Of a stretch of 64,000 nucleotides of DNA, positions 34,330 through 44,289 are shown one piece after another (position 1 is the first letter of the stretch; the number at the start of each line of letters is the position of its first letter). The notes beneath the pieces were generated by a model that saw only the letters and a list, made by a program, of their open reading frames with translations, was not told the DNA's origin and did not search any database. A program made the position numbers and the translations under genes. Source of the DNA: Haemaphysalis longicornis. Taxonomy: Eukaryota > Arthropoda > Arachnida > Ixodida > Ixodidae. The stretch is from positions 19,338,955 through 19,402,954 of the forward strand of contig CM023449.1 in NCBI GenBank assembly GCA_013339765.2, written 5' to 3'.

Positions 34330-35155
34330 GCACAGCATATCGCAAACTTTTCAATCGATTAGTTTCCAAAGCTTTCTGAAGCTGATTTTCTAGCCAACGG
34401 GGGCCGCAGTGCGAAATAATGGTGTTATCTTCGGTGGCCTCCGCAACAATGTTCTGTCACGAGTTCATCTCCTGCATTTCCGACACCTAACCACTTTCAC
34501 GAGTAACTGCTCTAATCCTTGGTGTTCTCAAATGTTCTGCAGGACAGCAAGCATCGAATGTAAGACCCCGCTTCCTTGTTCAACGTCATCTTAAAAAAAA
34601 GCCCCTTCCTTAAGATAAAGCTGGTTACAACGCGCAGCTTTCTCTTATGCAACCTGAGTCGAGGTCAAAGTCCAGAATCCAGACTGCTTGGACCGTGTCT
34701 GGCTGGCGCAATCGAATAGACGTCGGCCTCGTAACGCGAGGGACCCAGGATTCCGAGCACGGGAAGCGTGTGTTTTCTTTTGAGGCGTTTTTTTTTTTAG
34801 GGAACCCATCGCAATCATGTGCCCTCCCATTGTGTAAAGTTGGCTTTCCTGCCGTGCGTTTTTGCGTACTGTCGCCATCAGGGAGGGAAAGGAAGCTTCG
34901 CTTTAAAATGTGTGTTTTGAAAGGGACGAAAGCCATCTGATGGAACTCCCCTTGATGCAAGACCTGTCGAATAAATAAACTGGAGCCCTATAGAGCGCAA
35001 AAAGGTTCAACCCTAAAGTGAAATTTCAGCTAAAAGCTTGGCAGGCATGAAATGCCACCTTGACAAATCAGTTCCTTTGGGTTTCTGAAACAAGTACCGA
35101 ATGTCCGAAGCCGTGTGTACTGTGGAGCTCTAGAAAGGACCCACTATATAGCTGC
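34330..35155. other. Presumed intron, nothing recognised
   Basis: Lies between M13-like exons 2 and 3 on the minus strand. Open frames at 34625-34960 show no motif. T runs at 34787-34796. Confidence 0.35.
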
Positions 35156-35159
35156 TCAC

Positions 35160-35289
35160 CAAGGCAGAGGCGTACTTTCCGCAGACGTACTCGTAGAGGT
35201 TGTCGCAAGGCTTCTCGGAATCGTCGATTGAGTTCGACGTCTCCTGGATACAGTGCTGGCACGTGGGCTGCTGGCACTCAATGTAGAGC
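35160..35289 (-). CDS. M13-like gene, exon 2 (start of ectodomain)
   Basis: A 130-base exon with acceptor TCTCTACAG (at 35290) and donor CCTTG/GTGAGC (at 35159). It encodes LYIECQQPTCQHCIQE, then SIDDSEKPCDNLYEYVCGKY. This is the opening of an M13 ectodomain: a C...C pair, then 'S.D.S..PCDNLYEYVCG', equivalent to the PCDDFYxYACGGW block of neprilysin and ECE. The first base completes the codon left open by exon 1 (ATT CG|G CTC), so the splice is in phase and gives ...LLSIRLYIEC. It ends in phase 0, matching exon 3. Confidence 0.8.
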
Positions 35290-35473
35290 CTGTAGAGACG
35301 CGCAATATTTGTCACGCTTATACAAAAAGAAACCCCGACCCAACGCGGCGTAGCACGCTTCAGCTAGCCCTCTATGTGTTGCAATTTGTTACTGTCTCTG
35401 CCAAAGCAGCCCGCCTAGAGTGGTAGAGCCTGTGAGCCATGGACCAACGGGGATAACGTTGGTACGGAAATGG

Positions 35474-35501
35474 AATCAATAAATCAATCAATCAATCAAT
35501 A
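35474..35501 (+). repeat. (AATC)n short tandem repeat
   Basis: A few ATCAATCA units directly ahead of the first duplicated segment. Compare the longer tract at 36120-36187. Confidence 0.8.
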
Positions 35502-35682
35502 AACTGCAAAATACGTAACAAAACAATCGAACTGCAAGAAACAATCAGCAGTGTTCCGTTTGCTTGCTTAACAAACGTGCAAGAACATGGCAGCTATAGT
35601 TCGTATAGCACCACGGACTCTACAGTTCTTTGCCGTGGCACAGTGGTTGGAAATCGATCGTAGATGCCCCGAAGGGGACATC

Positions 35683-35899
35683 TGGGGCGGTAATCTTGTA
35701 ACTGTTCCTTTTGAAAACGTCCCTTTTGCGTCCCTTTCATCGTGACGTACTTCCGGTTAAGCAATAAGCGTTGGCAGTAGGTTTGCCGCGCTTGCGCTAC
35801 GTCACTTCCGGTTGTTTGTTTTTGGCCAATCAGGGCTTGCCAAAAGGGACACTTTTGAAAGGGACGCAAACGGGACAAAACTCGAGAATACCGCCCCAG
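35683..35899. mobile_element. Short MITE (CTGGGGCGGTA...TACCGCCCCAG)
   Basis: The terminal blocks CTGGGGCGGTAATCTTG and GAGAATACCGCCCCAG mirror each other, and internal CGTCCCTTTTG/CAAAAGGGAC blocks continue the palindrome. The neighbouring duplicate unit shows the uninterrupted sequence GACATCAGTTCTGG, which dates the insertion after the duplication. Confidence 0.75.
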
Positions 35900-36119
35900 T
35901 TCTGGAATCGCGGGTGAAGTGCCATAAGACGCCCTCGAACTCCTATGGTACTTTGTTTTTCTGTCACAAAGACCCGAAGGGGACATCAGTTCTGGAATCG
36001 CGGGTGAAGTGCCATAAGACGCGGTCGAACTCCTATGGCATTGTCTCTCCGTCTGAAATGTTGAATAAGTGTCTTATTATTTTGCATGGAAAAATTTAAT
36101 GTGAAATGGGACTACTCAA

Positions 36120-36120
36120 G

Positions 36121-36187
<67 letters not shown>
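36120..36187 (+). repeat. (CAAT)n microsatellite
   Basis: About 17 perfect tetranucleotide units. Confidence 0.95.
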
Positions 36188-36489
36188 CTGAAACATACGT
36201 AACAAAACAATCGAACTGCAATAAACAATCAGTAGAGTTCCCTTTGCTTGCTTAACAAACGTGCCAGAACTTAGCAGCTAGAATTCGTGTAGTACCAGAG
36301 ACTCTACAGTTCTTTGCCGTGGCACAATGGTTGGAAATAGATCGTGGATGACCCGAATGGGACATCAGTTCTGGAATCGCGGTTGAAGTGCCGTAAGATG
36401 CGGTCGAATTCCTATGACACTCTGTTTCTCTGTCACAAATGTTGAAGTGTCTTACTATTTTACATGGAATCAATTAGTGTGTTTTAACT

Positions 36490-37190
36490 TTTATTGCATG
36501 AAACCTATGGCTAGGCCAAGGGAAACATCTTGTGCTGCTTCCGGCCGCCACCACAACTACCACAATCACGTTACGCTGGTTTGCCGCGTGTTTTCTTTTC
36601 ATCTCAGCTTTCAAAACCTGGTACGTCCCACAGGCTAAACGCGTGAAAAGTCCTGTACACTAGCCTCACGGAATTCCAGGTGTGTGGCCATAGCCAGCGT
36701 CAGCAGTTCGGCGAGGAGGGTGGTGCGAGGGAAAGGACGTTTCGGAACTGCGCTCCCTGGTTAAAAATGCACGGGAGCCTTCCGAGAGAACTCCGAACAT
36801 AGCGTATGTTTCCTAACCTTTAACCTGTTCAAGCAATTCGACAAAAAGGGACAAAGCAAGCCCATGACCTATTCTCTCGGCTGAGTCTTTACTCCCGTGA
36901 TCCCGGTGACACCGTATGTTTTCAGCCGGACCACTTGAAGCAGTCTTTCTTGTCGGTACGAGTTTGCCGAGTAAGGAGTAGAATCGCAGTAAGGAGTAGA
37001 AACGCGCTTGCGCCTTAGTGCTTTGTGAGAATGGTGTATTGCTCGAGTGGCGAAATTCGACCTCTTTTGTCGGGCGTCACAGTATTCAGTCCCCCTCTCC
37101 TCGCATATGCCTTTGCCACTTTTGGCACTATGATTGCACGGTTACGGTTGATAGTTAAAAAGAGCTCATACGTTCCCTGCCGCAGAGAGG
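36490..37190. other. Intron 1 of the M13-like gene (part)
   Basis: No exon-like frame seen. Lies between exons 1 and 2 on the minus strand. Confidence 0.4.
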
Positions 37191-37195
37191 CTCAC

Positions 37196-37488
37196 CGAAT
37201 GGAGAGGAGCGGTACCAGGCAGATGAGGATGGAGAGCGCGGTGGTCAGGACGCAACTTGCGTAGCGGCGCCAGTGGGGTCTGCCGTAGAAATTGTGGAAC
37301 TGATCGGGGTGTTCCACTGCCGTCTGCACCGAAGGCGGTTGAGACTCCGACGAGGAAGAAGAAGATCCTTCTCGGCCCTTAGCCGGCTTGCTTCGCTCCT
37401 GAAGGGACCGTTCCTTGGACTCCGTCGTGTTTTCTCTGGCGTCCCCGCGGATGCCTGGCGCCTTCGCGCAGGCGAACTGTCTGTTCAT
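37196..37488 (-). CDS. M13-like gene, exon 1 (cytoplasmic tail and membrane anchor)
   Basis: From an ATG at 37488 the minus strand encodes about 97 residues: a polar tail (MNRQFACAKAPGIRG, then Lys/Glu/Ser-rich with a Ser6 run) and a hydrophobic helix after WRRYA (CVLTTALSILICLVPLLSI). The exon ends at a good donor (ATTCG/GTGAGC, 37195) in phase 2, fitting the exon at 35160-35289. Together they make a type II membrane protein whose ectodomain starts a few residues after the helix, as in neprilysin and ECE. An acceptor-like CAG at 37503 leaves open that this is exon 2 of a longer tail. The Ruka-like SINE starts only about 30 bases upstream. Confidence 0.75.
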
Positions 37489-37518
37489 CTCGACTGGAAT
37501 CGCTGAGTACGACAAATA

Positions 37519-37753
37519 ATTGATTGATTGTAGGGTTTAACGCGCCGACGCAACGCAGGCGATGAGGCGCGCCGTAGTGGAGGGCTCCGGATTAATTTTG
37601 ACCACCTGGGGATCTTTAACGTGCGCCGAAATCTCGTACACACGGGCGTTTTTGCTTTTCGCCTCCATCAGAAAAGCGACCGCCGCGGCCGGGAATCGAA
37701 CCCGCGACCTCGTGCTCAGCAGCGCAACGCCTTAGCCACTGAGCCACGGGAGT
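37519..37753 (-). mobile_element. Ruka-like tRNA-derived SINE, full length
   Basis: On the minus strand it starts CTCCCGTGGCTCAGTGGCTA (A-box region) and continues to GCGGGTTCGATTCCCGG (B-box with a pairing T-arm). It then has a body with TTTTCTGATGGAGGCGAAAA, GATCCCCAGGTGGTC and GAGCCCTCCACTACGGCGCG, and a short CAATCAATCAAT tail. Ruka is the tRNA-derived SINE described from ixodid ticks; I assign it on this structure from memory. A second, headless copy is at 45039-45215. Confidence 0.8.
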
Positions 37754-37754
37754 A

Positions 37755-38700
37755 AGACAAATAACGTAACAAGGAGCACATTACACCACGCAGGGAGGAA
37801 TCGGTGCCATTGAGCGTTGCGCATACTGAGCAACAAGTTTTCTGCGCCGATCATAACCGACTTAAAGCCCTCGTAACGGCAACGGCTATCCATGCTCAAA
37901 ATGGGAATAGCTGTCGGAAACGCGAAATCTAGGAAATGCGAAGACACGGCCGGTGGAACTTCAAAGCGTTTTTAACGGGTTCCACACGACTGGCCACCAC
38001 ATTAAATTAAAATGAGCCCCGCACAGACGGACAGACAGACACACAGACCCAGAGACCCAATTTTTTTCCGTTTCGGGAGCCTGGCCAGAAAGACTATCGT
38101 CTTTATAACGCGTAATGAGATTACCGTGTATGAAGATGACTAAGGCAAAAGCAAGCTATCGACGGGGACCGTATTCTGAAGTAGCACGCTCGATGCGATG
38201 CATTCTCGCCATTCAAATATGGCGGACCGGCCCGACAGAGCACGGTGTTACTTCCAGTGGCCAGGTTGTCCCGCGACGACACATCCGTTCCTGTTACGCG
38301 CTCCCAGTTTCCGAACGCCTGCAGGTGCGTGAAAATGGCTTACTTGTCGCGGATGTCGCAGCACAATTAGGCGTAGGTCGGCAGAGAGCTGCTGCTGCCG
38401 CTCATCGGGGTACTGCTTGCCGTCCTTCCTCGAAGACTGGCGCGTGAGGGATGCGGTGACGATAGCGCTTTCGCGGAAGCGGGCTCACGCTCTTACTACG
38501 TCTGCTTCTTTTCTTTGCTAGTTCATTTCCCCGCATCGGCCTTTGACGTTCTGCTCAGATAACGTACTACTACCTACCGACCCCTTTTGTCTGCAAGGCG
38601 AGGATTCTCGGTACCGCAAAGAATATAAATTTACTTTCGATTTCTCGTTTTCGTATCGCCAAGCACGACACAACTCTGCTGATGCGGGCTTTCTTTATCC
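37755..38700. other. Non-coding; one dispersed-repeat end
   Basis: ACAGACGGACAGACAGACA at about 38025 and AGACTATCGTCTTTA at about 38092 recur together at 54495-54570 (see there). The rest, including a GC-rich patch to 38440, is unrecognised. Confidence 0.4.
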
Positions 38701-38707
38701 TCGCCCC

Positions 38708-38747
38708 CATAGAGTTTCATACTAATATATTAGTATGAAACTCTATG
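38708..38747. repeat. Perfect 40-base palindrome
   Basis: CATAGAGTTTCATACTAATA followed by its exact reverse complement. A perfect hairpin with no loop; origin unknown. Confidence 0.95.
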
Positions 38748-38971
38748 CTCGCCCCTACGGATTGCACGAGGTCTTTTTTTTTTCCTGTCTTTCTTTTCCT
38801 GTTGTTAGCTAGTCTTCTTTCGCCAAAAAGCCCCTCACAAGTCCTGATCGAGTCCCTTCGTGGGTATGTTGACGAAGAGGGAAAAAAACGAGAAACGATG
38901 GACAAAGGAGGAAAAATAAAAAGAACAAAGAAAAAGGAACACAAACAAGATGAACACCGGTACCACCAACA

Positions 38972-39039
<68 letters not shown>
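38972..39039 (+). repeat. (AAT)n microsatellite
   Basis: More than 20 AAT units. The poly-Asn and poly-Leu frames across it are artefacts. Confidence 0.95.
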
Positions 39040-39040
<1 letters not shown>

Positions 39041-39176
39041 CATAATCTCTTTTTTATTCTTTTTGTGCACCTTTTTCTGCTGTTGCTTCTGTTTGTTGTT
39101 GCTTCCGTCTACTTCTTCGCCTTCTTTCTTTCTCCCTTCTTCCTTTTTTGGAGGGTAAGTTGCGCTTGTTATGCAC

Positions 39177-39271
39177 AGAGACGGACACAGGAGAAAAAAA
39201 AACGTACACTTTCACGAGAAGACGGCACCTTCTCGTGAAAGTGTACATTTTTTTCAAGTGTCCGTCTCTGA
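39177..39271. repeat. Short foldback element
   Basis: CAGAGACGGACAC and CGTACACTTTCACGAGAAG are mirrored by CTTCTCGTGAAAGTGTAC and GTGTCCGTCTCTG around a 7-base loop. About 95 bases in total. Confidence 0.9.
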
Positions 39272-39479
39272 TCATATCAAGCGGAACTCCCCTTCAAAAA
39301 GCATGTTGCACCAACTACCCCGACATCAAGCTTTGCTGTCCTTCTATTCTCTCCCTCTCTCCTTCTTCAATCATAATTTTCTTATACGAAAAAGAAAAAC
39401 AGTATCTTGGTACGAAAGGCCTGCAAGTTTTCTCTCGGTTTACCCCTCACTGCTTCTACAGACAAATTACTGCATTAGG

Positions 39480-39930
39480 CCTGCACTACACTCGGGAGGA
39501 ATTGGCTGAAGCTCACAAAACTCGCCAAAATGGCACGCCTGAAACTCACCACGACGGGAAGACACACCCTAGGAAAACTGGGTTACGAAGTCCCAAAAGA
39601 CAACAACGCTAAACAACGCATTCCTTCTACATGTTAGAGAGAGCCTCACTGTCTCCCCGATACCAAAAAACATGCATCCGATCGATCTACAACAAAGCAT
39701 ACAGAACTGCATGCGGAAAACGGCCTGACGTTAGGTACGCATGCAGACGCATCAGCATACACCAGTCGATCAGCCCACGCCATCAGCATAGTTAATAATC
39801 AGGGACTGCAACTACATCAACACCGCCGAAGAAGCAGCCATTGCCCTTGCAGCTACCACTAGCAAAGAACATCCCAAGCGGCAGTGGCCGATTGTCAGTG
39901 TTTGGAAACCGCAAGGGTCCCCATTGGTGT
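39480..39930 (+). mobile_element. I-clade LINE fragment (segment ahead of and into RNase H)
   Basis: In shifted plus-strand frames I read EELAEAHKTRQ, TTTGRHTLGKLGYEVPKDNN, VRESLTVSPIPKNMHP and then NTAEEAAIALAAT. The last is a conserved patch of the RNase H domain in I-type LINEs, and the rest is the linker before it. Several frameshifts and stops. Truncated on both sides. Confidence 0.6.
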
Positions 39931-40164
39931 CCAAGCTATCGGCCACCCATCGGTAACTCGTCTGTAAGGTTGATTGAGCGCAAAGCAAACGGCGACCGGA
40001 AGGAGCGTCACACGGAAAGCTCATCGCAGGCCAAGCTTTAGCAGACCGATAACAGCGTATCGTCCGGGGCGGCCTCTGTAGCTTCCACCGAGGTCCCTCG
40101 TAATTCGCGCCAAATCCTCCCCTGGTGGCACATGGTGTCTGAAAAACATTGAATTAATCGTTAT

Positions 40165-40615
40165 GGCAACTAGTGGCGAGGGGAAAGGGAGTTGTCGACG
40201 TCGCGGGAGCTGCTGACGTCATTTTTCCGCGGCAGCCGGGGCGGGCCGCCGCGCACCCAACCAAAGCCACGTGGAAATTTTTTAGGTGGCTTTGGCCCGA
40301 CCGGCCAACATTCGCGCCTCGTGGGCAGCTCGCGGCCGGCGACCGGCATGAAAGTTGGGCGCGAGAGAGCGAGAGATCAAACTATATTTAAAGCGGCCCA
40401 TGTCCGGGCTGCCGAAGATGGGGTTCTGGAGGGCCTGGAATGCGTTCAGGCGGGAATTCCGCAGGTGTCAGGGCCCCGCACATGGGCAATGTGCCGGGCG
40501 AGGCGAGCCCAAAGGATGGGGCGAAGATCAGGCGGAGGAGCAGCCCAGCTTTGCCGGTACCTCGGGATGGCCGGCGTTGATTGATATGTTTGTGAAATAA
40601 AGTCTAACATTTGAA
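40165..40615 (+). repeat. LTR-like or promoter-plus-polyA segment
   Basis: A GC-rich block has TATATTTAAAG at about 40382 and AATAAAG about 215 bases later (40596), on the same strand, the spacing of an LTR U3-R unit. No second LTR, primer-binding site or TG...CA border was identified, so a solo LTR is only one possibility; a small host first exon is another. Confidence 0.3.
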
Positions 40616-40619
40616 GAAA

Positions 40620-41375
40620 TCATGCAGGTAATAGTGCATGTGCTGGTGTCGTTTTTGTCGCGTTATTATACTTGGAGCGTTACACAAACATTCCTTTTGT
40701 TTTTCTGTTATTCAAAGCTAATATAACTACGTCTTTGATTCGAAAGCATGAAAACATATGTGCTACACTCATATACTGCATATACATTTTATTTACACAC
40801 TATTGCACTCTAAGCAAAAAATGACATGCAAATTTAGGCATAAAATATTATACAATAGGAAAAAAAAACGTGCTACATGCTCATTTAGGCACAATAATTG
40901 ATTGTGCGAAAAGAAAAACACTTCAAAAATTCTAGTCATTACACAGATATTTTCTCGCTCACACCTCGTCGCGGAAAAAAAAAAACGTGAAAGTTCCGCT
41001 CAAGATAAGTATTTCTCGAGCACGCCTCAAGAAACGGGGGTTTCTTAGATGTTCAAAAATTCGTTTCAGTGTAGAGACAGAATTACTGGGAATTTAAAAC
41101 AAATCTTGCAATGGTATGCTCCAAGGCTTGCCTTTGGGCCAGTTCACGCAAGCTGAAAGAAAGCGTGAATTCGACCATTAACCTGCCTACACTTCACAGG
41201 AACCACGTGCTCACACCAACAAAACGCCGCGAGGAAAAAGTGTAACGTAATATCCGCACCATTGATTCCGTATTGCTGGCTTCTATCTACCTACAAAAAT
41301 AATGCGCAACCACGTCGTATTTTCGCACAGCGCAAATCGAACGCACCAGTCTTGAAGTTTTAAATGGTGCGCGAG
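40620..41375. other. AT-rich stretch, nothing recognised
   Basis: No supported coding sequence, and no recognisable transposon ends. Confidence 0.35.
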
Positions 41376-41379
41376 GACA

Positions 41380-42175
41380 GTGCTTATCGCGAAGAAGGGT
41401 TGGAGAAGACGTGCAGCAAGAAAGAAAACGCGTTCCTGTATTGTAAGCCGCATCTACCGAACTTATTACTTGCAGATATCGGCTATGTTGTCACCAGCTA
41501 TCCTCCAGCCCGTCTCTGGGCAGCGCCTCTCATCTGACCGACACGGCACGACAGTTCAAACTTTAAAACTATGGAACAGAAAGCGCACTTGCGACAAGAT
41601 GACAAGGCGCGGGCGCGCGGGTTAGACTGAACAGCAAAGCTGGTAATGCTATTTTATTTGTTTCTTTAATGAGCGAAGTGATTGCAATGGCGGCTGCAGA
41701 CAACGCATGCATTTTGTGGTGTTCTTCCACTGCTTCTTGTGCAAATCGGCTGGCATTGAACACCGCAATATTGCGGTAGATTTTTCGGCGCACTGAAGCA
41801 TCCCTTGGTACCAGGCTCACCGCAATTATACGTTTCGGAGCTAAATGGCGCAGGAGAAATGGGTTATGGCACGTACCCCACAATTATAAATCGCCGCGGT
41901 AGTAGATACGCAGTGAACGGTAAGCAGCACGTTCACTTTCTTCTACCAGCGCTGTGTTAGTCTACTCCTCTGTTGTCCCGTTCTTTCGCGCTGTTAATCC
42001 CAGAAAGAAGCACGTTCAGTTGTGCTTGCCCTCTTTGTAAGCAGGTACGGCGTGATGACTTTGAAAAGGTTGAGGAGAGTCACCGGAGGAAACGTCCGAT
42101 GAAGTCGCAAACCGTCCTCGACTCGCGGCCCCGGCAGTTGCTACCCGTGCGACTTGAAAAAAAGAAAAGGTAACG
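41380..42175. repeat. Segmental duplicate, copy A (empty site for the 43.2 kb insertion)
   Basis: Shares blocks in order with 42965-44190: ATTACTTGCAGATATCGGCT, GATGACAAGGCGCGGGCGCG, CAATGGCGGCTGCAGA, GGCATTGAACACCGC and GAGAGTCACCGGAGGAAA. It lacks the 43204-43838 insertion and has about 210 bases (41820-42030) that copy B has lost. It may itself be a transposon copy; no protein was recognised. Confidence 0.7.
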
Positions 42176-43306
42176 AGTTGTTGTGTAGCGAACGTCACCT
42201 TCTTTCTTCACCTCCAGGCGTTTATGAAAACTCTTGGGCGCACAATACGTAGATGCTAAATTGGGAATATCTACGTTGCGTTCAGAGATCACGTTTTATT
42301 GAATAGGCGCGCTGCGCTTACCTTTGCTGGCAAGGGCCAACACTCGAACGTCGCGGACTCCAGTCGACCGCAGCGCAGAACAGAGCAGTTCTGTTCTTGC
42401 AGGGCCGGCGAAGTCACGAACGAAACGGTGCGACAGCCGCATTCTCTCCGTCGGGAACCCCTCCCAGTCCGGCCGATTGACGCACCTCAGCCAAGCCTCA
42501 AACCTGCTGCATGGAACAAAAAGAAAATACATTGATGAGAAACTTGAACGTACAGGTGCTCCAAAAATAATACGGAGCACGGGAGCGGTGGCCGGAGCGC
42601 GCAAAACTGCATGCCAGCGCGATCTATGCGTAGATGCGCCGCAGATAGCGAGAGTGCGTGGGCACAGCCGGCTGGCCCCTCTCGATGTTCTGACGCTCAT
42701 CTTATCATAGCCGGCTCAAGCGAAGCCTCGCTGCTGCCACCCCTGCACGACAGGGTCGCTTTCGAAGCTTCACGAAGGCCTGTTTACGCAAAGCCAGCGA
42801 AGAAAACTTTGTCTTCGGCGGGGTCCGCTTTCTGCTTCGTCATGAATGCCACCGGTTTCACTGTGGGTGCCTGCCGTGCTTCGCGATCAGCTTGATTTTG
42901 AATCATGAGGCTGGAATATTGCCTGGCCCCAGCTAGCGCATAAAAATGAGCAAAAAACAAAAATTTCATGCGCGTACCGTGCCGTGTACCGTGCTCATTA
43001 CTTGCAGATATCGGCTAGGTTGTCACAAGCTACTCTCTAGCTCGTGTCTGAACCGCGCCTCTTATCTCATCCTGTCCGATACGGCATGACGATTCTAACT
43101 TCAGAACTATGGAACACCAAACCCACTCGCGATAAGATGACAAGGCGCGGGCGCGCAGGTTAGATTGAACAGCAAAGCCGGCATTTCTACTTGGTTTTAT
43201 TTTAAATGCAGAGCATTTCAGTAACTCACGATGTCACCCGCGTTGGCGTCCGTAGTCCGCACGCTCACTGCGCATGCGCGTGGAGTCGAGGCGAAAGCGA
43301 ACACAT

Positions 43307-43446
43307 CTCTCGCGAGGGGCATTGGATTGGATTCGAACACTCTCTCGCGAGGGGCATTGGATTGGATTCGATTGGATTGGCTTGGATTGGATTAGCTTGG
43401 ATTGGATTTGGATTGGATTGGATTGGATTGGATTGGATTAAAGTGG
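43307..43446 (+). repeat. (GGATT)n-like tandem array
   Basis: A 38-base unit (CTCTCTCGCGAGGGGCATTG...) is repeated twice and passes into irregular GGATT pentamers up to the promoter module. Confidence 0.85.
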
Positions 43447-43692
43447 ATTGTGTTGCGTCATAGCCGCGGCACGTTGCGTCATAGCCGCGGCCGGCAGACG
43501 CGCTTGGGCCGGCGCATGTGCAGTACTCTCTCTTCCGCGGTTTCCTCTCCTTCGGGCGCGCTGCGCATATAACCGGTGTGCCGTTCTCCGGCCAAGCAAC
43601 ATCCGCGGTTGGCTCAAACACCTAGAGTCCACGCCGCTTTACAAGTACGCCAACGTCGTCGACTGGGACCGGCTTACGCAGTCCCCTCAACG

Positions 43693-43727
43693 TATATAAG
43701 CGGCGGAGCGCGCGTTCGGAATCAGTC
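43693..43727 (+). promoter_or_regulatory. Core promoter: TATA box plus arthropod initiator
   Basis: TATATAAG at 43693-43700 and ATCAGTCAG with its TCAGT core at 43722. The A of the initiator lies 31 bases from the first T of the TATA box, the normal arthropod spacing. Upstream at about 43453-43490 are two TTGCGTCATAGCCGCGG units. It would drive transcription toward 43.8 kb. Confidence 0.6.
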
Positions 43728-44289
43728 AGGGGCGTCTTTGCATGGCTTACGCTTGACGTGACGCTTTGCTTGACTCGAGTAGATGCGACGCATTTACTCG
43801 AGTTCCCCCCCGTGGGAAGATGCGGGCGGCTTTTTTTTTAAAGAGCGAAACGCTTGCAATGGCGGCTGCAGAAAACGCATGTATTTCGGTTTGGCCTTCC
43901 ACTGCTCCCTGTGAAAATCGACTGGCATTGAACACCGCGGTGTTACGCCAGATTTTTCGGACCACTGAAGCAACGCTTGGCAGTAGTTTCGCAGTAGTAG
44001 CTTGGTAGCTTGGCAGTAGCGCGTACAGTAGAGGTTGCCTTCTTTGTGAGCAGGTGCGTCGTGATGACATTGGAGCGATTGAGGAGAGTCACCGGAGGAA
44101 ATGTCCAATGAAGTCGCAAACCGCCCTCGATTTGGGGCCCAAACCAAGACTCGTACCTGCTGCACGAAGCAACAAAAAATACCTTGATAAGTATACTGAA
44201 TCGACGTTCAAGCAGTTACTAAGGCAATCAAAAAACGGCAATGCCACCACAAATTGATCTTACGAGCAAGAGTGCGTACCAAAGACAAG

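Larger units (their letters stand above)
35508..36480 (+). repeat. Local segmental duplication (two and a half copies)
   Basis: The unit starting ACGTAACAAAACAATCGAAC at about 35512 recurs at about 36192 with the same order of blocks (CTTGCTTAACAAACGTGC, ACTCTACAGTTCTTTGCCGT). The tail block CAGTTCTGGAATCGCGG appears three times (about 35898, 35987 and 36366). Each full unit follows an (AATC)n tract. The first unit is interrupted by the MITE at 35683-35899. Confidence 0.75.
43204..43838 (+). mobile_element. Helitron-type non-autonomous element with promoter, copy 2
   Basis: The borders are defined by comparison with the empty duplicate. The left end has the small palindrome AAATGCAGAGCATTT followed by AACTCACGATGTCACCCG. 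The right end has GATGCGACGCATTTACTCGAG and a GC hairpin. The same left and right end blocks bound the long inverted repeats at 49.4-54.3 kb. Inside are a (GGATT)n tract and the promoter module shared with 1-345. Classified as Helitron-like from the neighbouring coding remnants (609-1040, 50767-50925); clear TC...CTRR ends were not established. Confidence 0.6.
42965..44190. repeat. Segmental duplicate, copy B, carrying an insertion
   Basis: The diverged partner of 41380-42175, split between TTTTATTTTA (about 43203) and AAGAGCGAAACGCTTGC (about 43840) by the element at 43204-43838. Confidence 0.7.

Noticed and set aside
37680..37753. tRNA gene on the minus strand
   Set aside because: The tRNA-like sequence continues directly into a SINE body with an AATC-type tail, so it is the head of a SINE.
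40165..40615. Confident solo LTR of a gypsy or BEL element
   Set aside because: A TATA-like box and AATAAAG are suggestive, but no TG/CA borders, target duplication or second copy was seen, so it is kept only as a low-confidence feature.
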